Shown here: positions 1-10,889 of the stretch, in pieces | Layout: every line of letters begins with the position of its first letter | Numbering within the stretch: the stretch's first letter is position 1 | From: Ancistrus triradiatus | Lineage: Eukaryota > Chordata > Actinopteri > Siluriformes > Loricariidae | Length of the DNA stretch: 64,000 bases | Reading direction: 5' to 3' | Assembly (NCBI GenBank): GCA_025084515.1 | Contig: JAJAGP010000096.1 | Coordinates: 186,001-250,000, forward strand | Made by a program: the position numbers and the translations under genes | Notes under the pieces: model-generated | Seen by the model: only the letters and a program-made list of their open reading frames with translations | Databases searched by the model: none | What the model was told of the DNA's origin: nothing

Positions 1-848
1 TGTTGGATTCATTGGTTCGCTTTTTACACCACATTCTGACCATCTACATGTGGTAATGTTTGGGTCCAGTTTGGGTCAGCTGGCAGAAGTGGAACCTGAA
101 ATGGCTTATCCTGCTGTAATCTGGCTCGTGGGTCAATGTGTTGTGCGTTCAGAGATGTGTTGTTGGCGAGTGGATATTTGAATTACTGTAGCCTTCATGA
201 TAGCTCAAACAAGCCTGGCCTCGCTCTTCAACACGGTGTTCCCACCCACAGAGCTTTCTTTTGCTTGGTGGAATGTTTTTCGACCGTTCTGTTTAGAGTC
301 TGTTGTGAGTGAAAATTCCAAGAGATCCACAGTTTCTGTAATACCAAGCCAAGCCATCTGAGACGAACAACCGTGGCCAGGGTCACAGGGATCCCACTTT
401 TCTGACCCGGATCCTCAAGATTTTATGCTCCACACTTCTGAGACATGACTGGCTGTTTGGGTGACTGCATGACTTTTACTAAAAAGTACCATTTTGCTTT
501 GACACCAACAGGACTTGATGACAGGGGTTGCAGCACCATTTCAGTTGATTGGTTACACTTACCACATCACACAATGAGTACCATCATACAGCCAGAGAAA
601 CATGAAGTAAGATAAACAGGATACTCTAGTTTGTTGGTGCTAGGTTTTAAGCAAGGGATGTTTTATGCCACAAGATTGTCAAATATTTTGTCAGAAGAAA
701 GGAATACGACCAAGAGCATTTCCTTGGTTTGCATTCTTGTGTAATAAACTCACTTGTGTCTACATCCTGCTTGTGGAGATAAAAGAGCGAAGTTGATCCA
801 AGAATTCTGATGGACTTCACAATGGCTAGCTTGGGTGTAATAGTGAGT

Positions 849-1415
849 GCATTTACATGCACTTGTTAATCCGATTATAATCTGAATTTCCGCAGTTATC
901 TGCTTCATGTCAGCAGCATAGTCTGATGTCTCAGGTCAGATTAAGAGCTGGAATTATCCAGTAATCGGATTTCTCAGTGCATGTTATACCTTACTCTGAT
1001 TTCAGAAGTTCTAGCAGAAACATGGTTGCCAGGTCCACTTATTCTAAGAGACTTCCCTTCTTTTGGGTTTGTTTCCACTGACCTGGTGCTTGTTTCTCAC
1101 GTGGGATCTGGCAACCCTGGAATTGAATGCAGCATCCGTGATACGGCTACCAAACTCTTTTGGGCAGACTCTGAAACGCAGTCTATGCTTGAGGAAATGA
1201 ATAATTTCATTATTTAATAATTAAAGTTTGACGTTTACGTCACATCTTTCTGTGAGATTATTGGCTGGTTGCAAAGTAGAAATCCAATTATTGTCTGAGT
1301 CACGTAAACCAGGAGCTTTCCCATTATCTGATTACTCAAGTGCATGCAAATTCTTGATCAGATCACTGACGAAATCTGATTTTCTGCTGTTATTGGATGA
1401 AGTGTATGTAAATGC
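849..1415 (+). mobile_element. Non-coding TIR element (family X), full-length copy
   Basis: The ends are near-perfect inverted repeats: GCATTTACATGCACTT on the left and its complement with one mismatch on the right. The interior has no transposase and repeats motifs such as AATCGGATTTCTCAGTGCATG. Related copies occur at 44005-44596 and, reversed, at about 60645-60925, which shows mobility. A 5-bp AGTGA occurs near both flanks but not precisely at the ends, so the target duplication is unresolved. Confidence 0.65.
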
Positions 1416-2111
1416 CCTCAGTGATTTAGTTGTTTATTTGTTGTCATGCAACCATTTGTTATCCTGGTGGGACACGAACCCAAGCTTCTGATATATTTAA
1501 AACCAGCGTCAGGAAACATTTTGGTATAAATCTGAGCTTTTTCCTTTTTCTTCTTGTCTAGTCACATGGAATTGTTGTCTTCTGAGAATTTTATGGTAAG
1601 GGAAGACTTATTTCCGGCAATACCCTTGGCCTAAAAGCACACGCTTCACCCCTTCTTTGTTTACCACGGAAAGAATCTGCATCTTTATGACATCCATGGC
1701 TCCCATGGTTTGGATCCGTGACCGCCTACATGGTCACGCTAACTCTGGTCTTGTGTTCAGCCGGAAAAGCTGCATTAGTACAACCTGAGACAACCTGTGC
1801 ATGTTCGCTGTTTCCTTTCCATTGACTTTATCCCGGTTTCAAAGAATGGGAAATGGAAACACACAACATCCTTTGTGCAAGAGCTCATAACTAATTTTCC
1901 TGTCTGGACACTTAGTTTCCCAAGATTCCAGTGGATCCAAGATAAACAAAACAGGAGAGAGGTCTTTACTGCCAAGTCGGACAAATGTTAAGACATTGTA
2001 TGAGCCTATCTACAATAGTTTATTAACGAACAGCTAATACAGATAAGAGTTCTCAAATATAACAATAGGCTGCTAATAAACAATATGTGGTTCCTTAATA
2101 AATATAGAATT
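1416..2111. other. Intronic sequence, nothing recognised
   Basis: Presumed intron of the scarb2-like gene upstream of the exon at 2579. The same applies to 1-848: I find no exon of the family there on either strand. Confidence 0.4.
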
Positions 2112-2320
2112 AATGCTCAGGGGCCACAGTGGAAGTTCTCTAGCTCACCACCACAGTGACCTAGGTTCAAGTACTGGAGTTGTCTTCCAGGCAGATCGGG
2201 CATCACAAAGGCAATATTGCCTTTGTCTGGGGATGGAGGCTGGATAGGTTGCAGCAGCAGTGCGCCCTGAACTAGCACCCAGTTGAGGGCACATGCTCAA
2301 CTGCACCCTGTGATTTCTAG
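2112..2320 (+). mobile_element. tRNA-derived SINE-like repeat
   Basis: Has a box-B-like GGTTCAAGTAC at 2164 preceded by a box-A-like CTAGCTCACCACC, then a body with repeats of AGGCAATATTGCC. Similar heads recur at 9400, 13462 and 21572. Decayed. Confidence 0.4.
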
Positions 2321-2578
2321 CATGGGCTCTGGGAAAAGCAGGGCTGGAAACGGGGGAAACACAACTTTATATAGAAAATACAAAAATGACCCCATTTTAA
2401 ACATGTATATTATTACTATTGTTATATTATTACACTTTCCTACTGTATTACTGTGTTAATAATACGAAGTATGCACTATAGCTTGTGATGTTAGTGTTTT
2501 GATGCCATGATTTAAACTTTTGAAGCATAACTTCTCATATTTATTCTTATCCCATTGTATCCATTTTTTTTTATCCAG

Positions 2579-3519
2579 GTCCATCTACATGCGGTTTGAG
2601 AAAGAAGTGACTGTCAAGGGGATTCCAGCATATCGGTACACTCCTCCTCGTGATGTGTTTGCCAGCGGAAAGAACAATCCAGAAAACGAAGGTTTCTGTC
2701 TGGATAAGAAGAAATGTCTGGACGATGGAGTGCTAAACGTGGCCGTGTGTCGCAAAGGTAATGATGATCATTTTTAAAATGTGCCTGATAATGATAACAA
2801 TAATAGTAACTATCATCATCATCATCATAAATATATTTATATGTCAATTCATATATAGCAAAACTGCTCTGTAAGCTGTCTCTGGTGAGGTTCGACATGT
2901 GTTTTGGATTGGCAAGTGCTCCCCTCATTTCCCTGGTTTGGTGCCCTTAATGGCTGTAATGACCACACCCATAATGGCTGTGTTCAGCCCCAGCAGAAGC
3001 TCCCGTTTCGCAGTGCTCCTCTGGGGGACACAGACCGGGGGTGCCCCCACATACACAGTAAAATAAACTAATAATTTATACTATCACTATGAATAATAAT
3101 AAATAGCCATAATTTGCCAATCAATGTAATATTTAATTATTATTATTAATGTTACTGGTATTATTATCATTATTAACCATACGTCATAGTTATAATTTTA
3201 GCAATAACTAATCCTACTAATGATAACAATAATAGTAACCTCATCACAATAGCGACGATAATTATGTTAAAGATGATTAGTATTTACTGATTGTTGTGAT
3301 GTAAGATTCAGCTGACAACACACACGCTCTGGATACTTTTGTCCTTAAAGCCTAGACATGTGACAACCCCCCCAAACACACTCTCTCTCTCTCACTCTCG
3401 CACTCTCTCTCTCACTCTTACTAAATCTCTCTTTCGATTGCTCTTACTTTCCACCCTGTAAACCCTGTCACCTGACATAATGGTTTCTATTAGCACATTT
3501 CTAATCCCCCACCCACTGC

Positions 3520-3571
<52 letters not shown>

Positions 3572-6500
3572 CTGTGACTCCATGGCTATATGCAGTTTTA
3601 TGGCCTCATATATTAGCAACAACCTTTCACTGTTATTACTGTGAACTATTAGAACGTTGCTCTTGTTTAACTTGGACGTGACAGTGATCGCTTACTATTT
3701 ACTCGGATTATAGGTTATAGGTACAAAAACAATGGTCTTTTTTGAATATTTGTTTTAATCATACACAGCTACAATGTTTTGGCACCCCTAGTCAAAATAC
3801 ATGACATGTATTACCTTACAGTGCCTATAAAAGTATTCACCTCCTTGCATATTTTCCTTTTTCAGGTAGAATCATGGTCAGTTTTTTGGGTTTTTTTTTT
3901 ACAAGAATTTACAAAAAAAACCTTTTCAATGTCAAAGTCAAAACCGATTTCTAAGAAGTAGTGTCAATTTATTAAAATTTATAATGTAAAATAAGTGATT
4001 GCGTACATATTCACCCCTTTAAAGTGGTTGTCCTAATTCAACAGAGGTCCACACAAATGGTGCTAATAGTTTCATAATCAGTCAAACATAGATCACTGAT
4101 AGAGTGTAGCGGATATGTCTCAAGTAATGGAACATCCGGATACTGGTTAAGTACTGGAACATCTGGATACTGGTTAAGTAATGGAACATCCGGATACTGG
4201 TTAAGTAATGGAACCTCGGATACTGGTCAGTATTCCTGGCTGCAAATACACCATGAAGAGAAAAGAACACGCCACAAAACGTAGCTTAGAGCCTCTGCAT
4301 ACGACAGCTGTTTTCCAGGTTCTTCGCCAGTCAGAGCTTTATGGAAAAGTGGAAGAGTTTCAAAAAGAAAGCCAATGTTGAATAAAGCCCATATTATAGC
4401 TCGACTGCAGTTCGCTCAAAGGCATGTTTCAGACCAAGATCAACTCGAAGAAGATCCACTTCTTCTGTCTGTTGAGACCAGAATGGAGCTATTTGGCCAT
4501 CAGACCAGACGCTATGTTTGGGGGACACCAAGCACTGCACATCACCACATGTGGTGGTGGCAGCATCATGCTGTGGGGATGCTTCTTGGAAGCCTGTGAA
4601 GGTAGAGACTAAAATGAATGCAGCAAAATATCCTGATTCAGTCTCCCAAAGAACCTTGACTTGGGAGAAGATTTCTTTTCCAGCAAGACAATTTCCCAAA
4701 GCATACCACAAAGGCTACATAGAAATGATTTAAAGACAAGATGAATGTTCTGGAGTGGCTGAGTCAAAGCCCAGACCTCAACCCAAAAGAGAATTTGTTT
4801 CTGGACTTGAAAAGGGCTGTTCACGCCCGACCCCCGTGCAACCTGACAGGGCTTGAGCAGTTTTGCAAAGAGGAACGGAGTGTCTGGATGAGCCTGAGTG
4901 AGACCAATGCACACAGACTCAGTGCTGTGATTGTGACCCATGGTGCAGCTACTAAATACTGACTTGAAGGGGGTGAATATTTATGCAGTGACTTAATTTA
5001 CATTATACCACAGGTAGTTCCGACCCACAATCTGAGAGACGTCTTCCGCCGTTACATTATTGACCATAACGGCACTGTGACCGACGCTCTATAAGTATTA
5101 ATCCGCGGCACACACGTAACCTGGCAATGACGCCGGCCAGAAAAAGCCGTCAAATTATACTGAGTAAAAATGAAAGTTATTTCACTTTAGAAAATCTATT
5201 GGTTTTTGAAAACGATATTAATTGAAAGATGTGAAGCTATTAATGGACCATACCTGAGCCAAAGGTTTTATCACCTTTTAGGATTGGGAAGCGCTGAAAA
5301 GCGAAAAAGAAAAGTCAGTACTTTAAACCAATCGCTCCCGCGCTCTTAACAGGATTCACAGATCGAATGTAGAGCAACGAGAATGAGATCAGTTTAGGCT
5401 TCAATTCAACAAAAAATGACCCGGAATCAGCTTAACTCCCTCACAAAGACGTCGTTTGAGGGGCTTTTAAACTCTGCATCTTTCATTAAACACCATGCAC
5501 GGTATCGGGCGTTCATTGATCTGACAGGTGGTGTATTTTATAAGTCCAGCTCTAAACCAGAGAAAGCTGCTGCTGCTCTTAACTCTGCCCTACATTTCTG
5601 ACATGATCAGATTAACATTAAGAGCTCATCATACAAATTTATAATCCACTAATCAAAACGGGAACCAGACTTGGTTTTATAACACCGGGATCTCAATCAG
5701 ATTGCTTCAGTCGGTTAGAATAGTGGATCTTAGTAAACAGATGCCTTGAAACCCGACCCATTTATTTGCTGATGTAAATAAACTTCCGTTTTATAAATAA
5801 AAACTTTACCATCGATTATATTGGTGTTTAATGTATGAATAATAAACAGTATGGGTTAATTCTGTCCTTAGACTTTAATGCCAGCGAGGGATAACGATAG
5901 AAGGAACTATTTTACATCGCGGAAAGGTGATAAACGTTTGTTTTTTAATCGTTTTTTTTGTCTTTTAATCTTAAAAATCTACAATTAAATGTAAACGATT
6001 AACGCAACTGTGGTATAAAAGCAATAAGGCACTCGAGGGGGTGCATTATTGTGAATATATCACAGGAAAGAGGCGCTAACAACACCTCTTTCCTGTGATA
6101 TATTCACAATAATGCACACCCTCTCGTGCCTTATTGCTTTATTATACATTTTTATTTCATTGACAGTACTTAGTAGGAATGTGTTTTCAGTTGGACACTG
6201 AAGGTTTTTTTTTTGTAAATTCTTGTCAAAAAAGTCAAATACTATTGACCAGGATTCCATTTACGAAAGAAATAAAAGAGGAAAACATTCCTTCAAGGGG
6301 GTGGCTACTTTTTATAGACAGTGTAAGCGCTCTTTCTTTCAGTTCCTCTGTAGCTTCCCTCTCACATGCACATATGTTGTCAAACACACGTGTTGGAAAA
6401 ATTTCACCTCTGTCCTAGTAACACATTCGATTAGTACACTGTGTATGATTTATGTTATGTGTCCTTTATTTCAGCCTGCTGAATAGGAACAAAGAAAATA

Positions 6501-8989
6501 ATGGTGATATTTTTGGCATCGACTTGTGGAACAGGACATTATTCATAAATAACTGGTCAGCTCATGACATTATAATGACAGTAAACGCTGTATTACACTA
6601 CACTGGTAATGCGAGGGTTCGATTACATGTACAATCATAGCTACTCTGAAACTGTCCCTAAGTTGCTAAGAGTTTGTGAGTTTTAGAAACAGTCCAAATA
6701 TTGTTGGCCTGTTTGTACTAAGGATAATGAATATAAGGTTATGTCAGTACAACTACAGTGACATTGTCAAGCGTGAAAGTCATTTTAAGAAAGGAATGCG
6801 ATGGTTTAGCGGACACGGCTCTGAACTGTTAATCAGTTCATGTCTCAGTTCCACCCTGCTGCCAGTGTTCGGCCCTTGAGCAACACCCTTAACCCTTAAA
6901 AGCTGCCATGTTCTTTTGGTGGAGCAGGCTGAGCTTGGTGAGGTCGTAGTACACTATGAAGATAGCTCCCCCTGCATACTAGGGCTGTGCTAAAAATCGA
7001 TACAGCAATACATCCCGATATTAATTTCACGATATATTTAATATCTATTTTTTGAAGGAAGAAAAAAAACATTCAAATGGGGCGTAAACTACAATCTCCG
7101 CTCCTGTAGATGTCGCAGTACACCACTTGTATTTTAGCTGTTTTTATATTTTCAGTGAACTATGTCTAATATCTATCGCAATATGCATCGTATCGCAACA
7201 CATCGTGATATAATCCTATCTTGACCCATATATCGTGAGGCGTATCGTATCGTGAAATCTGACCGCAGTAGTATCCGGAGATACCATCCAGGTATCTTTA
7301 AGGCACTATGGATTTTCATTTTGGTTGCATACTACTTTTAGGCAGATTTAGTACGCGAATATGTATGAATACGTAGTGCACCACTTCGAATACTTCCAAA
7401 TCCTTCAACTGTTTCATCCAATGTTCTGGAATGTCCAGTGTTAATGATCGGAAACTTTTTCTAATAGTACACACTGAACTGTTGAGTAACCATCATGGGT
7501 TCAGGTGGTATTTGGGTGAGAGAGCACACAGTGGAATGACGGAGGTGTATCATGGCATGTTGAGGGTAAAAATAAAGGGAGAATGACAGAATGGCCAGAG
7601 AGCCTGACTGAGCCGGTGAGAGCTGTGGTGTTGTGACAGAGGTCACGTGGCGCCCTTGGTGGAGTTGTGTTGTGGTGTTTTTAAGGCCTATTTTCAAAAT
7701 GTAACATTAGAAAAGTTCTTTTCTACTCCAGTTTGTGCGTCAGCATATAACCACTGTCATACAGAGTTGAAGCAAGGCGGCAAACCGTCAGGCCCCGAAG
7801 CAACAAGTCTCAAACTGGGTCAGGTGTCACACCGGTCCGATTTTGGTTATGTCTCAGGAATGGACCTGTCATGGACCTTAACACCATTACTTTTGAAATT
7901 CATTGGAAAGCTAAGAATGATGAGCTTTTTGTTCAGTATGTGCCTGACCTTACAGTCATGTTAAGAAATATAGGACAAAGACTTCTCAGGAGAGGGACTA
8001 CTGATATTAAAATGTGGCAAACTTTCATATTTTTTTTCATATTTAAGTTCCTGCAGAGATCTTCTTACCAAAACAATTGTCAACCAGTGGTGCCCAAACG
8101 TTTGCATGGAACTACTTCTAGTCTTTAAATCTTATGCTGTATAAAATGCTGGGGAAGGAATTTCTGTGGCATTCTGGCGAGTCAAAAGTCACTGAGCTTT
8201 TTGGTATGACCTATTTCACCAGAATGGAGATTGCAGGGCATTATGCTTGAATTATGCACCTGTTTAGCAACTGGAGTTGCTCAAATAGGGAAATCTCTGG
8301 TTAGTCAGATGTGCCTACTTACGTTTCATTGTGTGTTTAGTATTTTGATCTTCCAGTATAATGAAATAGAAATGGTATTAAATATAGTTGTTGCCTCTCT
8401 CTCTGTGTTTCTATCAGGTGCTCCAGTTGTCGTCTCTTTCCCCCATTTCCACTTGGGTGCTCAGAAATACATCGACGCCATAGAGGGAATTTCACCAGTG
8501 CATGAGCACCATCAGACTTTCCTGGACCTGAACCCAGTAAGACACGGATGCGATCTTTAGAAAATCTCATGACCAAAATGTGAATGTTGAACGTTGAAAT
8601 CTGGGTTTTGTCTTGAATATGGCCTTAAATTACAGTTCCTCTAGTGGTAATTGTGCAGTATCACCACGAATAATTCCAACATCATAACATGCACTATACA
8701 AATAATATAATTAAGCTGCTACAGACAGTTTACGACACCATTTGTTACAGACACCTGTGTTCTCTAATGAATAGATCTATGTATATAAAAGTTAAATTTA
8801 CATCTCTGTGTTTGTGTGCGTGATGCAGACCATGGGTGTGCCAATCCGTGCCGCTAAAAGAGCCCAGATAAACATTATGCTAGAAAGAATAACTGGTTTT
8901 CCGTGAGTAAATGTCTTTCTATACCACTGTCCAAATATATATAGTGCATGCATACATTTATATGTAATATTCTGAATTACATTAGTTAA

Positions 8990-9022
<33 letters not shown>

Positions 9023-10255
9023 TCTCTTATACTGCAGTATAACCAAAAGCCTGAATGGTACCATCTTCCCCGTCATGTTCCTAAATGAGGTAAAATACAT
9101 GTTGCTGTTATTATTCTTATTAACAATCACTAGCCAAAAAGGGGTGCTAGAAGTTATAAACTGACAAAGCAGGTCTCACTTCTCCAGATGCGAGATACAA
9201 ACCAGTATGGCTCAGCGATAGCGGGCACCCTGGTTAGCATCCTGCCTCTGGCGAGGTGAGATGTGAGTTGTCAAGTACAGAGTACATATTGATATGTTTT
9301 TTAATATAGTGCATAATATCAGGCTAGAAATGATAGCTTATTACTTTTTGTTGAAGATTTCTTGTAGAAAGCAATAGCACGCACATTTGTAGTGGACAAA
9401 AAACTACCTAGTAGCATCAGTTCACGAGTCCACCTCTGCTGAGAGCTGGGTTTGAGTCCCAGCAGTGCCTTCTGACAAGGTAACTCAGGCCAGATTGGGA
9501 AGGAGTGAAGGCCAAACGGGGTGATTCATGTGCCTTGCTGCAGTAGCAAATCCTGCTTGGCCCTGTGATGGATTGGCATCGCATTCAAGGTGAGTTTCTG
9601 CCTGCACCCATTGAATCACGGGATGCCCAATCACCCCCACCATGATCCTGAGAGCCAAGACTTACAAATAGCAGTAATTCTACTGGGGTATGAAAGGACT
9701 ATATATCTATCCTATTGTGTTAATGACATCTGAAGTGTGTGTATTGTACTGTTATTAATGAACTGCGTTTGTCTGTGTGTTTTAGTCTGTTGTGATTGAC
9801 GATGCATCAGCTCAGAGGCTGCATAGGATGCTCATTATTGTGTCTCTGGTTCCAAACTTCCCCTACATCCTGGTGGGTCTGGGACTCGTTATGATACTGG
9901 TCAGCGTCCTCCTCCTCTTACGCGCCCGCAAGACCAAGGTAAACAAAGATTACGTAGACAACACAGTATTTCACGTACATCATTACAATATCTGACACTA
10001 TTATGCAGTATTTCTATTAAGATATCATTAAGATTCATGAAAACAGAGACACACCTGTGCTATAGAAGAACATGGTCTAAGTGCTTGTTTTCCACATCTG
10101 ATTTGTGTTCCAATTTTTATTTCCTCCTTTGTCCTTTTCTCCTGTAGAGTTCTGCAAAGGCAAAAACATCATATTCTCCTGTCAGTGTTAAAGACGAAGA
10201 CCCGGCCGAGAAAAATGGCACTTTCATTGGCATGACACCTGTTGAGAAATCTTGA
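2579..10255 (+). CDS. scarb2: Lysosome membrane protein 2 / scavenger receptor class B member 2-like, 3' part of gene
   Basis: Partial gene: the first visible exon starts in codon phase, so earlier exons lie left of the window. Coding exons are 2579-2757, 8418-8536, 8829-8902, 9038-9089, 9786-9938 and 10148-10255 (TGA). All introns are GT-AG and the phases agree. The translation shows CD36-family landmarks: an RSIY start, the GIPAYRYTPPRDVF block, a Cys-containing NEGFC...KKCLDDGVLNV segment, SFPHF, a FLDLNP block, AAKRAQINI and FPVMFLNES, then one C-terminal membrane span (about 9860-9925) and a 41-residue basic cytosolic tail. The last blocks resemble SCARB2 more than SCARB1 or CD36. In the family, LIMP-2 is a two-pass protein that carries glucocerebrosidase to lysosomes, and paralogues bind lipids at the plasma membrane. 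Odd: the tail ends TPVEKS and lacks the acidic-dileucine lysosomal signal of mammalian LIMP-2, so a diverged teleost paralogue (such as scarb2c) is possible. Confidence 0.88.
3521..3570 (+). repeat. (TG)25 microsatellite
   Basis: Uninterrupted TG dinucleotide run of 50 bases in the large scarb2-like intron. A CT-rich tract lies upstream at about 3380-3432, and the 2770-3300 stretch is AT-rich low-complexity sequence of ATA/ATC triplets. Confidence 0.95.
3819..4994 (+). mobile_element. Degenerate Tc1/mariner element with transposase pseudogene
   Basis: The left end CAGTGCCTATAAAAGTATTC follows a TA (3817-3818), as in Tc1 insertions. Transposase fragments on the + strand appear in different frames: ARLQFAQRHV, RPEWSYLAIRPDA, GGGSIMLWGCF, then LEWLSQSPDLNPKENLF at about 4747-4803, ending THGAATKY at 4962. 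Frameshifts and losses of the catalytic blocks disable it. The right end GGTGAATATTTATGCAGTGAC is incomplete and no clean right TIR is found. A 27-bp minisatellite lies in the 5' part. Confidence 0.8.
4110..4232 (+). repeat. 27-bp minisatellite, about 4-5 units
   Basis: Unit GTTAAGTAATGGAACATCC followed by GGATACTG, repeated with one or two differences per unit. Because 27 is a multiple of three, the minus strand stays open with a 9-residue repeat; no gene is implied. Confidence 0.85.
5003..6018. mobile_element. Possible non-autonomous DNA transposon bounded by TTATACCACAG inverted repeats
   Basis: TTATACCACAG at 5003-5013 faces its perfect complement at 6008-6018, about 1 kb apart. The interior shows no coding domain that I recognise. 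A long hairpin begins at the right end. Family not assigned; the 11-bp match alone is modest evidence. Confidence 0.35.
6014..6146. repeat. Long palindrome (snap-back hairpin), arms about 62 bases
   Basis: The left arm 6014-6074 and right arm 6085-6146 are reverse complements apart from a few indels near the CACTCGAGGGGG segment, with a loop of about 10 bases (CGCTAACAAC). Long perfect blocks include TGCATTATTGTGAATATA and CACAGGAAAGAGG. It is likely the fold-back end of a MITE. Confidence 0.85.
6800..6905 (+). mobile_element. SINE body fragment
   Basis: The motif GGCCCTTGAGCAACACCCTT followed by AACCC matches the body of the tRNA-derived SINEs found elsewhere in this window (for example 27960-27980). 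The head is diverged. Confidence 0.4.
6979..7265 (-). mobile_element. MITE-like repeat with GATA/CGATA-rich ends, intact copy
   Basis: Runs from AGGGCTGTGCTAAAAATCGA to a tail of CGTATCGTATCGTGAAATC. Its reverse complement matches about 29830-30073 plus 31347-31407 (shared block CTACAGGAGCGGAGATTGTA). Non-coding. Confidence 0.65.
7270..8410. other. Scarb2-like intron, no clear feature
   Basis: A stretch at 8150-8215 faintly recalls a Tc1 WSDES block, and 8088-8110 (AGTGGTGCCCAAACGTTTGC) a DNA-transposon end; both are too weak to call. Confidence 0.3.
8995..9021 (+). repeat. (GT)n microsatellite next to a splice acceptor
   Basis: The GT run ends 16 bases before the AG that opens the scarb2-like exon at 9038, so it sits in the polypyrimidine-tract region. 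Confidence 0.9.
9400..9690 (+). mobile_element. tRNA-derived SINE-like repeat
   Basis: Box-B-like GGTTTGAGTCC near 9449, followed by a body with GATGGATTGGCATCGCATTC, a segment recurring in other SINE-like copies here. It lies in the intron between exons ending at 9089 and starting at 9786. Confidence 0.45.
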
Positions 10256-10447
10256 AAAGGGCCTGCTCAGGTGTGACTGTGTGTGACTATGAGAGAGAGT
10301 GTGTGTGTGTGTGTGTGTCTGTGTGTTTGTGTTCTACAGATGCTCCTACAAACAATGTTCAGTACTTTTTAACGGATCAGTGGGTGACTTCCACTCAGGA
10401 CTACCAGAACTGCCATCAAGCTAAAAATAAACAGAACAGGAATGTGT

Positions 10448-10725
10448 GAAGGGCAGCACAGTGGTGCAAGTGGTTAGTGCTGTCACTACACAGCTCCAGA
10501 AGTCCTCGGTTCGATATCTGATGTCCGTGGGGGTTTTCTCCCTTAACAAGTCCAAAGACTTGTTACATCAGTTGGTCTGTCTAAATTGAGCCCTGTGTGT
10601 ATGCCCTATGATGTATTGGCCCCCTGTCTAGTGTTGGTTTCTGTCTCACACCCTGTGCTGCCCATTATACCCCTGTATTGGATTAAGCGGGTATGAACAT
10701 GAACGAATGGATCGTTGACTGCGAG
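10448..10725 (+). mobile_element. tRNA-derived SINE-like repeat in the scarb2-like 3' UTR
   Basis: Starts GGGCAGCACAGTGGTGCAAG with box-A-like TGGTGCAAGTGG and a box-B-like GGTTCGATATC at 10508, then the typical GTGGGGGTTTTCTC and TGATGTATTGGC body segments, ending in GAATGAATGAAT-type simple repeats. Confidence 0.5.
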
Positions 10726-10882
10726 AGTGAATGAATGAATTAATGACAAGTCTCTACATCCTTGATTTGACTGAAAATATTTTGTGTTTGTGCCAATGAA
10801 GCTTCTACCAGGTCATGTTATCTGAAGCTAAGGCTCAGACGTCAGCAGTTACAGTTGAAAGGAAATTTCATGTTTTTTCATA

Positions 10883-10888
10883 AATAAA
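10883..10888 (+). promoter_or_regulatory. Candidate polyadenylation signal of the scarb2-like gene
   Basis: AATAAA lies about 630 bases after the stop codon. A second candidate sits near 13311 in an AT-rich stretch that could be a long 3' UTR. The sequence alone does not show which is used. Confidence 0.35.
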
Positions 10889-10889
10889 T

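Noticed and set aside
2614..2928. Minus-strand frame over the first scarb2-like exon
   Set aside because: Antisense to a conserved coding exon and made of low-complexity ATC repeats at one end.
6014..6146. Hairpin as a microRNA gene
   Set aside because: The arms are far longer and more perfect than a normal precursor and look like a transposon fold-back; no conserved mature sequence is recognised.
8150..8215. Tc1 transposase scrap
   Set aside because: Only a short resemblance to a WSDES...LFG block; not enough to separate from chance.
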